A stretch of DNA of 64,000 bases from Thermogemmatispora tikiterensis (GTDB lineage Bacteria; Chloroflexota; Ktedonobacteria; Ktedonobacterales; Ktedonobacteraceae). Where the stretch lies: assembly GCF_003268475.1 (NCBI RefSeq), contig NZ_MCIF01000002.1, positions 3,380,478-3,444,477 on the forward strand, read 5' to 3'. This document shows, in pieces, positions 27,194-35,860 of this stretch. The position numbers were made by a program, and so were the translations under genes. Position 1 is the stretch's first letter, and each line of letters begins with the position of its first letter. The notes beneath the pieces are model-generated. The model was not told the DNA's origin and did not search any database. It saw only the letters and a program-made list of their open reading frames with translations.

Positions 27194-27226
27194 GCCTGAA
27201 GGGCGCCTCCCCTTCAGGCTTTTTTG
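27194..27226 (+). terminator. Intrinsic terminator
   Basis: GCCTGAAGGG (27194-27203) pairs perfectly with CCCTTCAGGC (27210-27219) around a six-base loop and is followed by six T residues. It works only on the plus strand. It ends either the aldolase transcript (stop at 26905) or a separate short leader RNA. Confidence 0.9.
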
Positions 27227-27415
27227 TGCCCGGCTTCTTGCCCCCCTTCCTCTCTCTCCCCTCTCGCTGCCTTCGCCCTGGCTCTCCCTCCATCACCACC
27301 GATCACGCCCCGTTTGGGCTACCAGTCTCCCTTTCACTCACCTGCTACCCTGCCCACCCTCCCAACCTGCCCCATCCCGCTACCAATTCCGCAATCCCTC
27401 ACCCCAACCAGGCCC

Positions 27416-29155
27416 TCAGCGCTGGTGCCAGCGATTCCGCAGCTCCTCCCAGCAAGCACGTAGTTGAGCCAACCGCCTGGCATCAGGCTCTTGTCGACCA
27501 TAGCGCGATGCCAGATAAGCCACCGTGAGCCACTCCAGGCGCGGATCTGCCAGAGGAGTGGCGGCCTCCAGACGCCGCCGATATTCCAGGGGCGTCTCGT
27601 TGGGCAGGCGTGGATAGCCTTGTTGCCTGGCTTCCTTGAGAAGAGCACGATAGATGGCCCGCATGCTCTCCAGGCTCCTTGCCGCTTCCTGCCGCATCCC
27701 TTGCCTCGACAGCCAGCGGGCTTCAACGGCCTGCCGTCCGTGCACAAGAGCATCTCTCAACTTCCTCGCCAGGATCTGCAGCAATTCCCAGATCTGACTC
27801 CAGAAAAGGGCTGTAGACCACAGGCTCTCGTGACGCTCCTCAAGCTCCCCTCGCTCATAGAGCCGCACTCGTCGCTGGCGCAAGGTCCTTCCGATCAGGC
27901 GAACGCAGCCAACCACGATCAGAACCAGGAAGAGCAGCACCAGAATACGACTGGCCAGAAGCAGGCCCGCTGGCAGACTGCTGCTCTCCCCAGGTGGTCT
28001 GAGGCCCGGCTGGCCCGGTCCTCGTAGTGGATGGATGATTAGCTCTGAAGTTTGAAAATGGAAGGCTTGCAGCAGCCAGAAAAGCGGCGTGAGCAACCAG
28101 ACGATGAGCTGCGCGAGGCCGCGCACGAGCCAATCATACGGGATCGAGAGAAGGGCCAGTCCACGACGGAGTACCTCAAAAAGACTGGCACCCGCCAGCC
28201 CGGCAACCGCCAGACTGAGGAGCACCATGAGCAAGGCCAGGCCCAGGAAGAGAAGCAGAATGGCTTGCTCTTGCTCTTGCGTGCTTCCTTCCAGGCCGAA
28301 AGGATGGAGACGGCGCTCTGCAATGGCCTGCGCCAGCGCCTGCGCCAGGAGAGCGCAATAGATAAAGAGCGGGACGAGCAAGAAGAAGACCACCGTGCCC
28401 GCATCGACCAGGCGCTGCTCAGTGTCACTGCCGTGACCGAGGTGGATGAGCATCGCCAGGAGCAGCAGCAGGCCGCTCCCGATGAAGGCCCAGCGCACCA
28501 GCGCTGGCTCCGCCTCCTGACGCGCGCGTTTCGCCCCTCGCCAGACCAGCAGCGCCGTACACAGGAGAATGGCCACGCTGCGATAGGCGGCAGGTCGTAG
28601 GGCAAGGAGGTCATTGCCCAGCGCGAGCAGCCAGACTGGATGATAGAGCGGAAAAGCTGCAGCATAATTGTTGAGCCAGCAGAGACAGAGCGCACTGGCG
28701 ATCAACAGGCCCACAATGAGACCTCTGCCCGGCAGCGGCTCGCCAGGACGGTCGAATTCATCGAGCGGCGGCGTGTGGCGCACAAGGCGCTGCTCCCAGA
28801 GGCGCGTGAGCCAGAGCGCCAGCGCGCCGAGCGGGAAGAGCACCCAGAGTGGCAGTAGTGGCTGGGCGCTCATGAAGAGATGCAGCTCAGCCAGCACCTG
28901 CAGCCAGGCGGCCAGGGCACAGACCTCAAGAGCGAGACAGAGATAGGCCACGAGGCGCTCGCCCGCCGTACGCACGCCTGGCAGATAGGCGGTACTCTGC
29001 GAAAGGCGCTCGCGGCGTCTCCGCTCTGCGAGGGCGATGCGCACTAACAGATCATCTGGCAGCTCCGGCTCGCCATTCAAAGGATCTTTGTCTCTCACGC
29101 CTTTCTCCCTGGCAGCGCGCTCCTCATACTCGCTTCCTGCACCGTCGCTCCGCAT
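27416..29155 (-). CDS. Multi-pass membrane protein with C-terminal DUF4129
   Basis: The 579-residue product has an acidic/basic N-terminal tail (about 60 residues), around ten hydrophobic segments in two groups, a basic cytoplasmic region and a C-terminal DUF4129 (about the last 90 residues, RAIYRALLKEARQQGYPR to ELRNRW) with the characteristic PxExxRRL-like NETPLEYRRRLE. DUF4129 proteins often sit next to MoxR/DUF58 or transglutaminase-like genes, but none is here. The function is unknown. Its start (ATG 29155, GAGG four bases upstream) faces the divergent methyltransferase gene. Confidence 0.85.
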   Translation of the reverse strand: MRSDGAGSEYEERAAREKGVRDKDPLNGEPELPDDLLVRIALAERRRRERLSQSTAYLPGVRTAGERLVAYLCLALEVCALAAWLQVLAELHLFMSAQPLLPLWVLFPLGALALWLTRLWEQRLVRHTPPLDEFDRPGEPLPGRGLIVGLLIASALCLCWLNNYAAAFPLYHPVWLLALGNDLLALRPAAYRSVAILLCTALLVWRGAKRARQEAEPALVRWAFIGSGLLLLLAMLIHLGHGSDTEQRLVDAGTVVFFLLVPLFIYCALLAQALAQAIAERRLHPFGLEGSTQEQEQAILLLFLGLALLMVLLSLAVAGLAGASLFEVLRRGLALLSIPYDWLVRGLAQLIVWLLTPLFWLLQAFHFQTSELIIHPLRGPGQPGLRPPGESSSLPAGLLLASRILVLLFLVLIVVGCVRLIGRTLRQRRVRLYERGELEERHESLWSTALFWSQIWELLQILARKLRDALVHGRQAVEARWLSRQGMRQEAARSLESMRAIYRALLKEARQQGYPRLPNETPLEYRRRLEAATPLADPRLEWLTVAYLASRYGRQEPDARRLAQLRACWEELRNRWHQR

Positions 29156-29211
29156 GTCGCCTCGGCCAACGACACACCCGGTAGCGGCAGCAAGTTGCTA
29201 TCCCTGTCGAG

Positions 29212-29411
29212 GGCACTCTGCCCCCCATTCCGCTGGCAGAGTGCCGCGCGGGTGATGGATGATCATGATCATTCTGGAAGCGTTGCCTCTTCATTGTATC
29301 GCCAGCCAGAGGGAGCTGCAAAGTGCCCTCTTCTCCCCCCATCTCACTCACTTCTCCGCCTGCTTTGACCCGGACTATGCTCCTGAGCTAAGCACCAGGC
29401 CGTTCTATAAT
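29212..29411. promoter_or_regulatory. Divergent intergenic region with 11-bp stem-loop and candidate -10
   Basis: The 390 bases between the DUF4129 gene (minus) and the DNA methyltransferase gene (plus) hold a perfect inverted repeat GGCACTCTGCC (29212-29222) / GGCAGAGTGCC (29235-29245). They also hold a 14-bp palindrome ATGATCATGATCAT (29259-29272) and a plus-strand TATAAT (29406-29411) that could serve the methyltransferase. No convincing -35 accompanies it. The repeats may be operators, possibly for a controller of methyltransferase expression; no such regulator is adjacent. Confidence 0.4.
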
Positions 29412-29545
29412 TTCAGAGCAGCATGCCAATATATCAGTGCAGGCGCCAGGCTCGGCGGCCAACAACCAGGCTCGCGCCAGCGAGGTAGAAGGAGGCAGCG
29501 CCGGACCTGGTCGCCGTTAGTCAGCAAGAGCGGAAGAGAAGAGCG

Positions 29546-32215
29546 ATGTCATTCCAGTCCTTGTCGTCAGCAGCGGCGCTGGTCGCCACCCCCCAGCGCA
29601 CCTACCGGCACCAGCCAGCGATCGTGCGTCAGTGCAATCGCCTGGCAAAGCAGCTGGCTACCCTGGCCATTACCCGTGTGCGCCCTCTCTGTGAGCGGGC
29701 TGTACAAGCAGGAGCGTGGGAGCCGCTCGCGGAACTGCTCGGACCAGACCTGCCCCCAGAGGAGAGCGCCGACCTCTACACGCAAGGTCTCTGCTCTCTA
29801 GTACTGGCCGCCGCCCTGGCCGGCCAGATCAATGAGCACCAGCGCGAGCGTGAGCACAATGGGCTGACATCCGTGCTCTCTTGGCTGCCTCTCTCGCTAC
29901 AGCCCCCCTTTAGACAGATGCTGCTGGCCCCGACGCTGGCCAAGACCATCGCCGAGCTGCAGGAGCTGAGCGCAGCGGCCCTCCTCCCCGCGGCAGACAA
30001 GCAGCTCGCGACGCGCGCTATGGCGTCTCCGTTTCAGGCACTGGAGCAAGATCCGCTCATCTACTGCTATGAGCAGTTTCTGCATCACTACCGCCCCAGC
30101 CTGCGCCAGGCGGGCAGCATCTACGCCACACCAGCGCCGGTGGTCTCCTACATAGTGCGCAGCGTCGACCTTCTGCTGAAGCAGGCCTTCGCCCTGCGCC
30201 AGGGCCTGAGCGAGTTGGGGAATTTCGAGGTCATTGATCCGGCAGTCGGCAGTGGCGCTTTCCTGCATGGCCTGATTGAGTTTCTCTATAGCCAGCTCGT
30301 GCGGCAGGAGGAGTTGGAACGTTGGCCGTGCTTCGTAGCTGAACAGCTTTTACCCAACCTGCGCGCTTACGAACTTCTGCCAGCCCCCTGGCTGGTGGCC
30401 CATCTCAGCCTCGGTCTCAAGCTGGCGGCCTGCGGCTACGACCTGCGCCAGCGGCCCGGAGTCCTCAGCCTCTCCCTGGGGGACGGCTTGCTCTGGCTGG
30501 TCCGGGAACCGGCCCGTACGGGCCTGCCCGTGCTCATCGGCAACCCTCCCTATGGCAACTTCGGACGTCCCACCCGCTACCCCTGGCTACGCCTTCTCCT
30601 GCAGGATTACAAGCGCGATCTGGGCGAACGTAAGCTGAACCTGGACGATGACTTCATCAAGTTTATGCGCTGCGGCCAGTGGTATATCGAGCAAGCGGGC
30701 TGCGGTTTACTAGCCTTTATTACCAGCCACACCTATCTTGACGGTCTGACCCACCGCCGCATGCGAGAAAGCCTGCTCGCCAGCTTTGACGAAATTTACC
30801 TGCTTGACCTGCACGGCAACAGCCAGCGAGCAACCCGGGCCGAGAGGAGAGAACCCGATGAGAACGTTTTCCCCATCCGCCAGGGCGTAGCCATTGGCCT
30901 TTTTGTCAGGCGCCGGGCCAGTGCTCGCAGCCCACGGACCGCTCCCAGGCGGGCGATCGTCCACTATGCGGCCCTGCGTGGCAGACGCAGCGAGAAATAT
31001 GCCCGGCTGGCAGGGATGGACCTGGAGAGCACCCCCTGGCAGCGTCTGCAGCCGCAACCCCATCTCTACTTCTTCGTGCCGCGCACCCTGGCTCACCAGG
31101 CCGAATGGGAACGGTACGCGGCCCTGCCGGAAATCTTCCCAGTCTACGGCACAGGGATCAAAACTCACCTTGACGCCGTGCTGGTTGGCCCCTCCGACGC
31201 AGCCATCGCCCGACAAATTGCTGCCTATCTGGCCGAACACAGCCAGGAGGAAGAGATCAACGGAACAAGTGCAACCGCCAGCGATAGACGCCGCGGTACG
31301 CCGCAGCACAAGGCCCGGCTCTTGCGTCAGCTCAGCGCACTGCCACCTCAGCAGATCTACCGCGACTACGCCTATCGCCCCTTCGACACACGCCGTATCG
31401 CCTACTGGCCTCCCGCCATCGAGGCCGGCGACCACCGCTTTGCGCTGATGCGCCATGCCCTGCGACCCAACATCCTGCTCGTTACAACGCGCCAGCTGAG
31501 TCAAGACAGCTTCCAGCACGTCTTCGTCAGCAGCGCCCTGACCGACATGTGCCTGCTTTCAACCGCGACCCGCGAGTGCGCCTACGTCTTTCCTCTCTAC
31601 CTGTTCGAGGGTGCGGGAGAGGCGTGCCCGCGCCCGAATCTAGCCCCCTCCTTCGTTAACGCTCTGACGAGCCGTCTCAACCTGCAGTTCGTGCCCTGGG
31701 GGAGTGGTGATTTGCTCACCAGCTTCGGGCCAGAGGCCGTACTGGCCTACCTCTATGCTATTCTGCATGCGCCCATCTACCGCCAGCGCTACGGCGAGCA
31801 GCTCAGCAGCGACTTCCCGCGCTGCCCTCTGCCAGCGCATCGTACCAGTTTTCGTTTGCTCTACCGTATCGGAAGCCGTCTACTCAAACTGCACCTGCAG
31901 ACCAGTCTCCCCCGGCCTTCGGCCTACGTCCTGCCGCCTGCTCAGGCCGCCCACCTGCGGATCGAATTCGTGCACTATACAGCGGATGGACGCCTCTGGG
32001 TAAACCCCCGCCAGGCCCTGGAGGGCCTGCCGCCCGAGTGCTGGCGCTTCCGCATTGGCCATTACCAGATCTGCGCACGCTGGCTGCAGGAGCATCTTGG
32101 GCAGGAGCTGACCGCCGCCGAGTATGAGCGCTATCGCCTGCTGCTGGCCATTCTCACCGAGACGCAGGAGCTGATGGCCCAAAGCGGAAGCGCCCTGGAA
32201 GCGCTGCTTCCCTGA
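29546..32215 (+). CDS. Solitary adenine-specific DNA methyltransferase, Type ISP-like (methylase plus specificity part)
   Basis: The 889-residue product matches the methylase and C-terminal specificity regions of Type ISP (LlaGI/LlaBIII-like) restriction-modification enzymes. It has a helical N-terminus, SAM motif I as DPAVGSGAFLHGLIEF (about residue 230), motif IV NPPYGNFG (about 332) and a late IYRDYAYRPFDTRRIAYW typical of the Type ISP C-terminal domain. Complete ISP enzymes are about 1,500 residues and begin with an Mrr-like nuclease and a helicase; both are absent and no partner gene is nearby. It probably makes N6-methyladenine at an unknown site. It starts at ATG 29546 with GAAGAG upstream. 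Confidence 0.85.
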   Translation: MSFQSLSSAAALVATPQRTYRHQPAIVRQCNRLAKQLATLAITRVRPLCERAVQAGAWEPLAELLGPDLPPEESADLYTQGLCSLVLAAALAGQINEHQREREHNGLTSVLSWLPLSLQPPFRQMLLAPTLAKTIAELQELSAAALLPAADKQLATRAMASPFQALEQDPLIYCYEQFLHHYRPSLRQAGSIYATPAPVVSYIVRSVDLLLKQAFALRQGLSELGNFEVIDPAVGSGAFLHGLIEFLYSQLVRQEELERWPCFVAEQLLPNLRAYELLPAPWLVAHLSLGLKLAACGYDLRQRPGVLSLSLGDGLLWLVREPARTGLPVLIGNPPYGNFGRPTRYPWLRLLLQDYKRDLGERKLNLDDDFIKFMRCGQWYIEQAGCGLLAFITSHTYLDGLTHRRMRESLLASFDEIYLLDLHGNSQRATRAERREPDENVFPIRQGVAIGLFVRRRASARSPRTAPRRAIVHYAALRGRRSEKYARLAGMDLESTPWQRLQPQPHLYFFVPRTLAHQAEWERYAALPEIFPVYGTGIKTHLDAVLVGPSDAAIARQIAAYLAEHSQEEEINGTSATASDRRRGTPQHKARLLRQLSALPPQQIYRDYAYRPFDTRRIAYWPPAIEAGDHRFALMRHALRPNILLVTTRQLSQDSFQHVFVSSALTDMCLLSTATRECAYVFPLYLFEGAGEACPRPNLAPSFVNALTSRLNLQFVPWGSGDLLTSFGPEAVLAYLYAILHAPIYRQRYGEQLSSDFPRCPLPAHRTSFRLLYRIGSRLLKLHLQTSLPRPSAYVLPPAQAAHLRIEFVHYTADGRLWVNPRQALEGLPPECWRFRIGHYQICARWLQEHLGQELTAAEYERYRLLLAILTETQELMAQSGSALEALLP

Positions 32216-32352
32216 AGAGGAAAGGAAGGGGAGAGATAAGCACCCGGCGGGCCGCTCCAAGTGGAGAGGAGAGCCAGGGCGCAGCCAGACAGAAGGTCCT
32301 ACTGCTTGAGCAAAAACCCGCGCTGGCACGTCTAAAGACAGTGGCGGAGTGC

Positions 32353-32358
32353 TATAAT
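32353..32358 (+). promoter_or_regulatory. Candidate -10 in the 548-base gap before the response regulator
   Basis: TATAAT stands at 32353-32358 in the 32216-32763 gap, with only a weak -35 (around 32330). If used, it would give a leader of about 400 bases rich in GC-rich inverted repeats (for example around 32420-32475 and 32625-32665). I recognise no riboswitch or known small RNA in it and no coding frame. Confidence 0.35.
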
Positions 32359-32763
32359 TATACGAGCATCTACCACCCAGTCCACTCAGGCACAGTCAAA
32401 GGTACCTGCCGCTGAGCCGGGTAGCTTGCTCGCTCAAGGTGAGGGCCGCTTCGGGCGAGCTGAGTGAGACAGGTCTTGTGCGGCCTTGAGCCGGAGCTGG
32501 CACGGCAGAGAGGCCACAGCGGAAGCTGATCGACCCGTTTCGTGCTGCTCTGCTCCGCCGGTCAGGTCCCAGCCAGCAGTTGCGCCCCGATGGCATCGGG
32601 TGCGAATGAGGTCGCCACGCCAGCGGTCGAGAAGTGCTCGCGACCGCTCCCCAGGCGAGCGGTCTGCCCTCCGCCGAGGGCGAGAGCTTGAGATTGATCG
32701 TAGTACAAAGGAGCCTGTAGTTACTGTATTCACGAGACGAGAGACGAGGGGGCTGTTGGTCAT

Positions 32764-33135
32764 ATGGCCAAAAAGATCTTGATTATGGATGACGACCCCA
32801 CCATCGCCGATCTCCTGACCGAGGCGCTCGCCGACGAGGGTTATGAGACCCACATGACGACGCAGAGCCTACGCTTCTACGACGCCGTACGCGAGCATGA
32901 TCCCGATCTGATCCTGCTCGATATCATGATGCCCTATCTGGACGGACGGGACGAGCTGAAGCTGATGGAGATGTGGCTGGAGAAGAAGATTCCCGTGATC
33001 ATCGTGACGGCCTATCCTAATGTGGCCCACGAAGAGCAGACCTTCCGCGACGCTGGCGTCGTGGAGATTGTCTCGAAGCCTTTTAACCTGGATGAGCTAG
33101 TCGAGCTGGTGCGCAAGACCATCGGCGAGCCGTGA
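32764..33135 (+). CDS. Single-domain response regulator (CheY-like receiver)
   Basis: The 123-residue product is one receiver domain. It has the acidic pocket MDDDP (residues 8-12), the phospho-acceptor Asp53 in LILLDIMMP, Thr82 in IVTAYP and Lys105 in VSKPFN. There is no output domain, so it must signal by protein contact, as CheY or Spo0F do. No histidine kinase is in the window. It is followed after 86 bases by plsX on the same strand, probably in one transcript, although no functional link is known. Its ribosome site, AGGGGG, is about ten bases from the ATG. Confidence 0.93.
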   Translation: MAKKILIMDDDPTIADLLTEALADEGYETHMTTQSLRFYDAVREHDPDLILLDIMMPYLDGRDELKLMEMWLEKKIPVIIVTAYPNVAHEEQTFRDAGVVEIVSKPFNLDELVELVRKTIGEP

Positions 33136-33221
33136 AGGTGACGATCCCGGTTTCAGAGGCAACAAGGACAACAAGAGCTAAGAGAGCAAGAGCAGACTGA
33201 GGGCAAGAGGAGAGCAAGGTT

Positions 33222-34271
33222 ATGGAGGCGAAAGTACGCGTCGCGCTCGACGCAATGGGGGGGGATTACGCTCCCGGGGCCACAGTGCAGGGGGCGGTGG
33301 AGGCGGCGCGTGAGTACGGCATCGGCGTTCAGCTCGTGGGTCATGAGGAGCAGATTCGTGCGGAGCTGGCCCGCTACGACACCCACGGCCTCGACCTGGA
33401 GATTACCCCCACCGATGAGGTCATCGCGATGGATGAGCACCCAGCCACCGCGGTGCGGCGGAAGAAGAATGCCTCGCTGGTGGTGGCCCTGGAGCTGGCG
33501 CGCAGCGGCCAGGTTGTAGGGGCGGTCTCCGCAGGCAATAGTGGCGCCATGATGGCCGCTTCGCTGTTCGTTTTGAAACGCATCGCCGGCGTCGATCGGC
33601 CCGCCCTGGGGACGGTCATGCCAACGCGTACCGGCACAACCCTGGTCCTCGACGTGGGCGCCAATACAGATTGCAAGCCTGAGTACCTGCAGCAGTTTGC
33701 CCTGATGGGGGCCGTCTACATGGAGCGCATTTTTCACATCAACCGCCCACGGGTGGCCCTGCTGGCCAACGGCGAAGAGGAGACCAAGGGCAATCAGCAG
33801 GTTCAGGAAACCCATCGTCTGCTCAAAGAGAGCGCTCCGCGGCTCGGGCTGAACTTTATCGGCAACATTGAAGGGCGCGATATTCCAGCAGGCGCTGCCG
33901 AGGTAGTGGTCTGCGATGGTTTCGTGGGCAATGTTGTTCTCAAGCTCAGCGAGGGACTGGCCGAGACGCTGATCGCCATGCTACGCAGCCAGATGACCAG
34001 CAACCCGGTCAATACCCTGGCGGCGGCGGTGCTCAAGCCGAGTCTGAAGCAGCTCTTCAAACGCCTCGACTATGCCGAGTATGGCGGTGTCCCTCTCTTG
34101 GGAGTCAATGGTGTGGCGGTCATTGCTCACGGGCGTTCCAACGCCAAGGCCATCAAAAACGCGCTGCGGGTGGCACGCGAAACAGCGGAGCAGGGAGTAG
34201 TGACGGCCATCGCCGAGGGCCTGGCCAGGTTGGGAACCGGAGGCGAGCAGCGAGCCGAGGCCGAGGTCTAG
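33222..34271 (+). CDS. plsX: Phosphate acyltransferase PlsX
   Basis: PlsX makes acyl-phosphate from acyl-ACP for the PlsY pathway of phospholipid synthesis. The 349-residue product begins VRVALDAMGGDYAPGATVQG, the family signature, and has SLVVALELARSGQVVGAVSAGNSGAMMA and NTDCKPEYLQQFALMGAVYM. Later it has VVCDGFVGNVVLKLSEG. Length is typical. Often fabD/fabH/acpP follow plsX; here the next genes are convergent (dnaJ-like, dut). It is peripheral to the membrane. The start has AAGG upstream and matches the conserved N-terminus. Confidence 0.97.
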   Translation: MEAKVRVALDAMGGDYAPGATVQGAVEAAREYGIGVQLVGHEEQIRAELARYDTHGLDLEITPTDEVIAMDEHPATAVRRKKNASLVVALELARSGQVVGAVSAGNSGAMMAASLFVLKRIAGVDRPALGTVMPTRTGTTLVLDVGANTDCKPEYLQQFALMGAVYMERIFHINRPRVALLANGEEETKGNQQVQETHRLLKESAPRLGLNFIGNIEGRDIPAGAAEVVVCDGFVGNVVLKLSEGLAETLIAMLRSQMTSNPVNTLAAAVLKPSLKQLFKRLDYAEYGGVPLLGVNGVAVIAHGRSNAKAIKNALRVARETAEQGVVTAIAEGLARLGTGGEQRAEAEV

Positions 34272-34472
34272 GCTGCTACCCGGCTGGCCTCTCCGGGAGT
34301 GAGGGGTGGGAGAGAGAACCAGTGCTGAGCCAGCCCGCCAGTCAGGAGAAGCAGCGCTTGAGAGAGGCCACCCAACGCCAGCCAACCGGCGCAGCGCTGG
34401 ATTTCGCCATGCGCAGCCTGCGCAGTCGCTACCGCTATAGCGGGGGCCTCTCCCGTCCTGTCGTGAGAGGAG

Positions 34473-34838
34473 CTAATCCTCGCGCAGGCTACGCTTCAAT
34501 TCACGCACGAAGCCGACCAGACCTTCGAGCCAGGTCATCTCGGTCGAGGAGTTGTGCTTGCCCATCTGAGCCTGATATTTCAGACGGGCCTCACGGAGAG
34601 CACGCACGCGCAGCTCGGCGGCCCGATGCACATCGTAGGCGGCGCGGCGTCGTGGGTCCCCCAGGACCTCGTAGGCCTCGTTGATCAGCTTCATCTGCTG
34701 CTCATATCTAGCCTGCATACCCGCCGTGTTCTGATTCGCATCAGGATGATAGCGACGTGCCAGACGCAGATAAGCGCGCCTGATCTCCTCGGGCGAGGCG
34801 GTTGGTGCTATTTCCAGAATCGAATAATAGTCCTGCAT
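34473..34838 (-). CDS. J-domain protein (DnaJ-like)
   Basis: The 121-residue product is a J domain (residues about 3-68, QDYYSILEIAPTASPEEIRR) with the HPD triad that stimulates DnaK ATPase in ARRYHPDAN. A short charged C-terminal tail follows, without the Gly/Phe, zinc-finger or client-binding domains of DnaJ. It is therefore a specialised co-chaperone of unknown client. The ATG at 34838 has GAGG seven bases upstream; four more codons are open upstream. It begins eight bases after the dut stop and is probably cotranscribed. Confidence 0.9.
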   Translation of the reverse strand: MQDYYSILEIAPTASPEEIRRAYLRLARRYHPDANQNTAGMQARYEQQMKLINEAYEVLGDPRRRAAYDVHRAAELRVRALREARLKYQAQMGKHNSSTEMTWLEGLVGFVRELKRSLRED

Positions 34839-34846
34839 CGCTGGCC

Positions 34847-35296
34847 TCATTCACCCGTACTGCCGAAGCCACCGCGCCCCGGCCCCAGGGCCGTCGCCTC
34901 CTGCCAGCAGGCCCGGACCACTGGAATGAAAATACCCTGGGCGATGCGCTCGCCGCGCCTGATCAGGACAGGCTCGTCACGGAAGTTGTAGACCTGGATC
35001 AGCACCTCATCACCTTCGCCGCAGTAGTCCTGATCGATAATACCCACCCCATGAGGGATCAGCAGCCCCTTGCGTCGCGGCGTGCTGCTGCGCAGGGTCA
35101 CCAGCAACAGATAGCCCGGTGGCGTGCTCACAATGACATTGCCCGGAATGAAACCGAGATCGCGAGGTGCGATCTCTGTATCCTGACGGCAGAGGAGATC
35201 AAAGCCAACCGAGCCAGCAGTGGCGTAGGTCGGCAACGGCAAGGTTGGGTCCACACGTTTGATCGCCACGTCTAGCGGTTGCAGATACTTGTCCAT
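34847..35296 (-). CDS. dut: Deoxyuridine 5'-triphosphate nucleotidohydrolase
   Basis: This is a trimeric dUTPase, hydrolysing dUTP to dUMP and keeping uracil out of DNA. The 149-residue product has all five motifs: AGSVGFDL (usually AGxxAxDL), RSSTPRRKG, GIIDQDYCGE, RGERIAQ and, at the C-terminus, GRGGFGSTGE. The ATG at 35296 fits the family's length. It lies only seven bases after the -10 of its promoter, so the messenger is probably leaderless. An upstream in-frame TTG at 35332 coincides with the -35 and is unlikely. Confidence 0.94.
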   Translation of the reverse strand: MDKYLQPLDVAIKRVDPTLPLPTYATAGSVGFDLLCRQDTEIAPRDLGFIPGNVIVSTPPGYLLLVTLRSSTPRRKGLLIPHGVGIIDQDYCGEGDEVLIQVYNFRDEPVLIRRGERIAQGIFIPVVRACWQEATALGPGRGGFGSTGE

Positions 35297-35303
35297 TTCT
35301 GCT

Positions 35304-35332
35304 ATTCTAGAAAAGAGCTTCTGTGACGTCAA
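35304..35332 (-). promoter_or_regulatory. dut promoter giving a leaderless transcript
   Basis: On the minus strand TTGACG (35332-35327), a 17-base spacer and TAGAAT (35309-35304) form a good sigma-70 promoter. Seven bases separate its -10 from the dut ATG (35296), so the expected first transcribed base is at or next to the A of the start codon. There is no ribosome site between. Confidence 0.75.
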
Positions 35333-35370
35333 GAGAAGGTGCTGGATTTCCTTGTTGATAGAAATGGGTG

Positions 35371-35392
35371 GCCAGCGCCGCCGGGCGCTGGC
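35371..35392 (+). promoter_or_regulatory. Stable hairpin before the small membrane protein gene
   Basis: GCCAGCGCC (35371-35379) pairs perfectly with GGCGCTGGC (35384-35392) around GCCG. It ends 27 bases before the ATG at 35420, which has no ribosome site of its own. It may affect translation or stability. It has no T-run and is not a terminator. Confidence 0.4.
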
Positions 35393-35419
35393 GGCTGCTT
35401 TCCTACCTTTGCCATTGCT

Positions 35420-35860
35420 ATGTCGGGCCGCAGCCTGGTGTTGAGTCTAAAACTCAAGTTGCTTGGGCTGGTGCTCCTGCTCTGCCTGGCCGTCAGCACG
35501 ACAGTGTATGCTGCCAACTCAACCTATCATGCCGTGCAGCATCTGCAGCAACAGAGCGCCCTGGCCAAAGCGGGGGATGTGCGCAGCATTCGCCCCTGGA
35601 TGACGATTCCCTACGTGGCTCATGTCTGCCATGTACCAGCTGCGTACCTTTACCGGGCCTTGCATGTTCCAGAGACGCCCTCTGTACAACATCTGACCCT
35701 CCATGCGCTGGCCCTGCGTACAAAACGTCCTGTTGACGAGTTGATTCGCACGCTGCAACAGGCCATCGAGACCTATCGCCAGCAGCACCCAGGGCCAAAA
35801 AGCACCCCGACGAGAGAGCCTGCGGCATCCTCTGCACTGGCAAAGGGAGAACGGCCATGA
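35420..35860 (+). CDS. Small single-pass membrane protein coupled to dedA
   Basis: The 146-residue product has a hydrophobic N-terminal segment (LLGLVLLLCLAVSTTVYAA, signal anchor or signal peptide) and an extracytoplasmic region with IRPWMTIPYVAHVCHVPAAYLYRAL. I recognise no named domain; the pattern of W-M-T followed by a helix and VPxxxLY recalls small helical modules of membrane-bound proteins. The tail is rich in P, T and S. Its stop overlaps the dedA start by four bases (ATGA), a strong sign of joint function. The start is uncertain: ATG 35420 is chosen, but an in-frame GTG lies at 35339. Confidence 0.7.
   Translation: MSGRSLVLSLKLKLLGLVLLLCLAVSTTVYAANSTYHAVQHLQQQSALAKAGDVRSIRPWMTIPYVAHVCHVPAAYLYRALHVPETPSVQHLTLHALALRTKRPVDELIRTLQQAIETYRQQHPGPKSTPTREPAASSALAKGERP

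Noticed and set aside
32540-32600. GGTCAGGTCC...AGCAG resembling the signal-recognition-particle RNA core
   Set aside because: The essential GGAA tetraloop part (CCGGAAGG) is missing and there is no surrounding helix with the right pairing.
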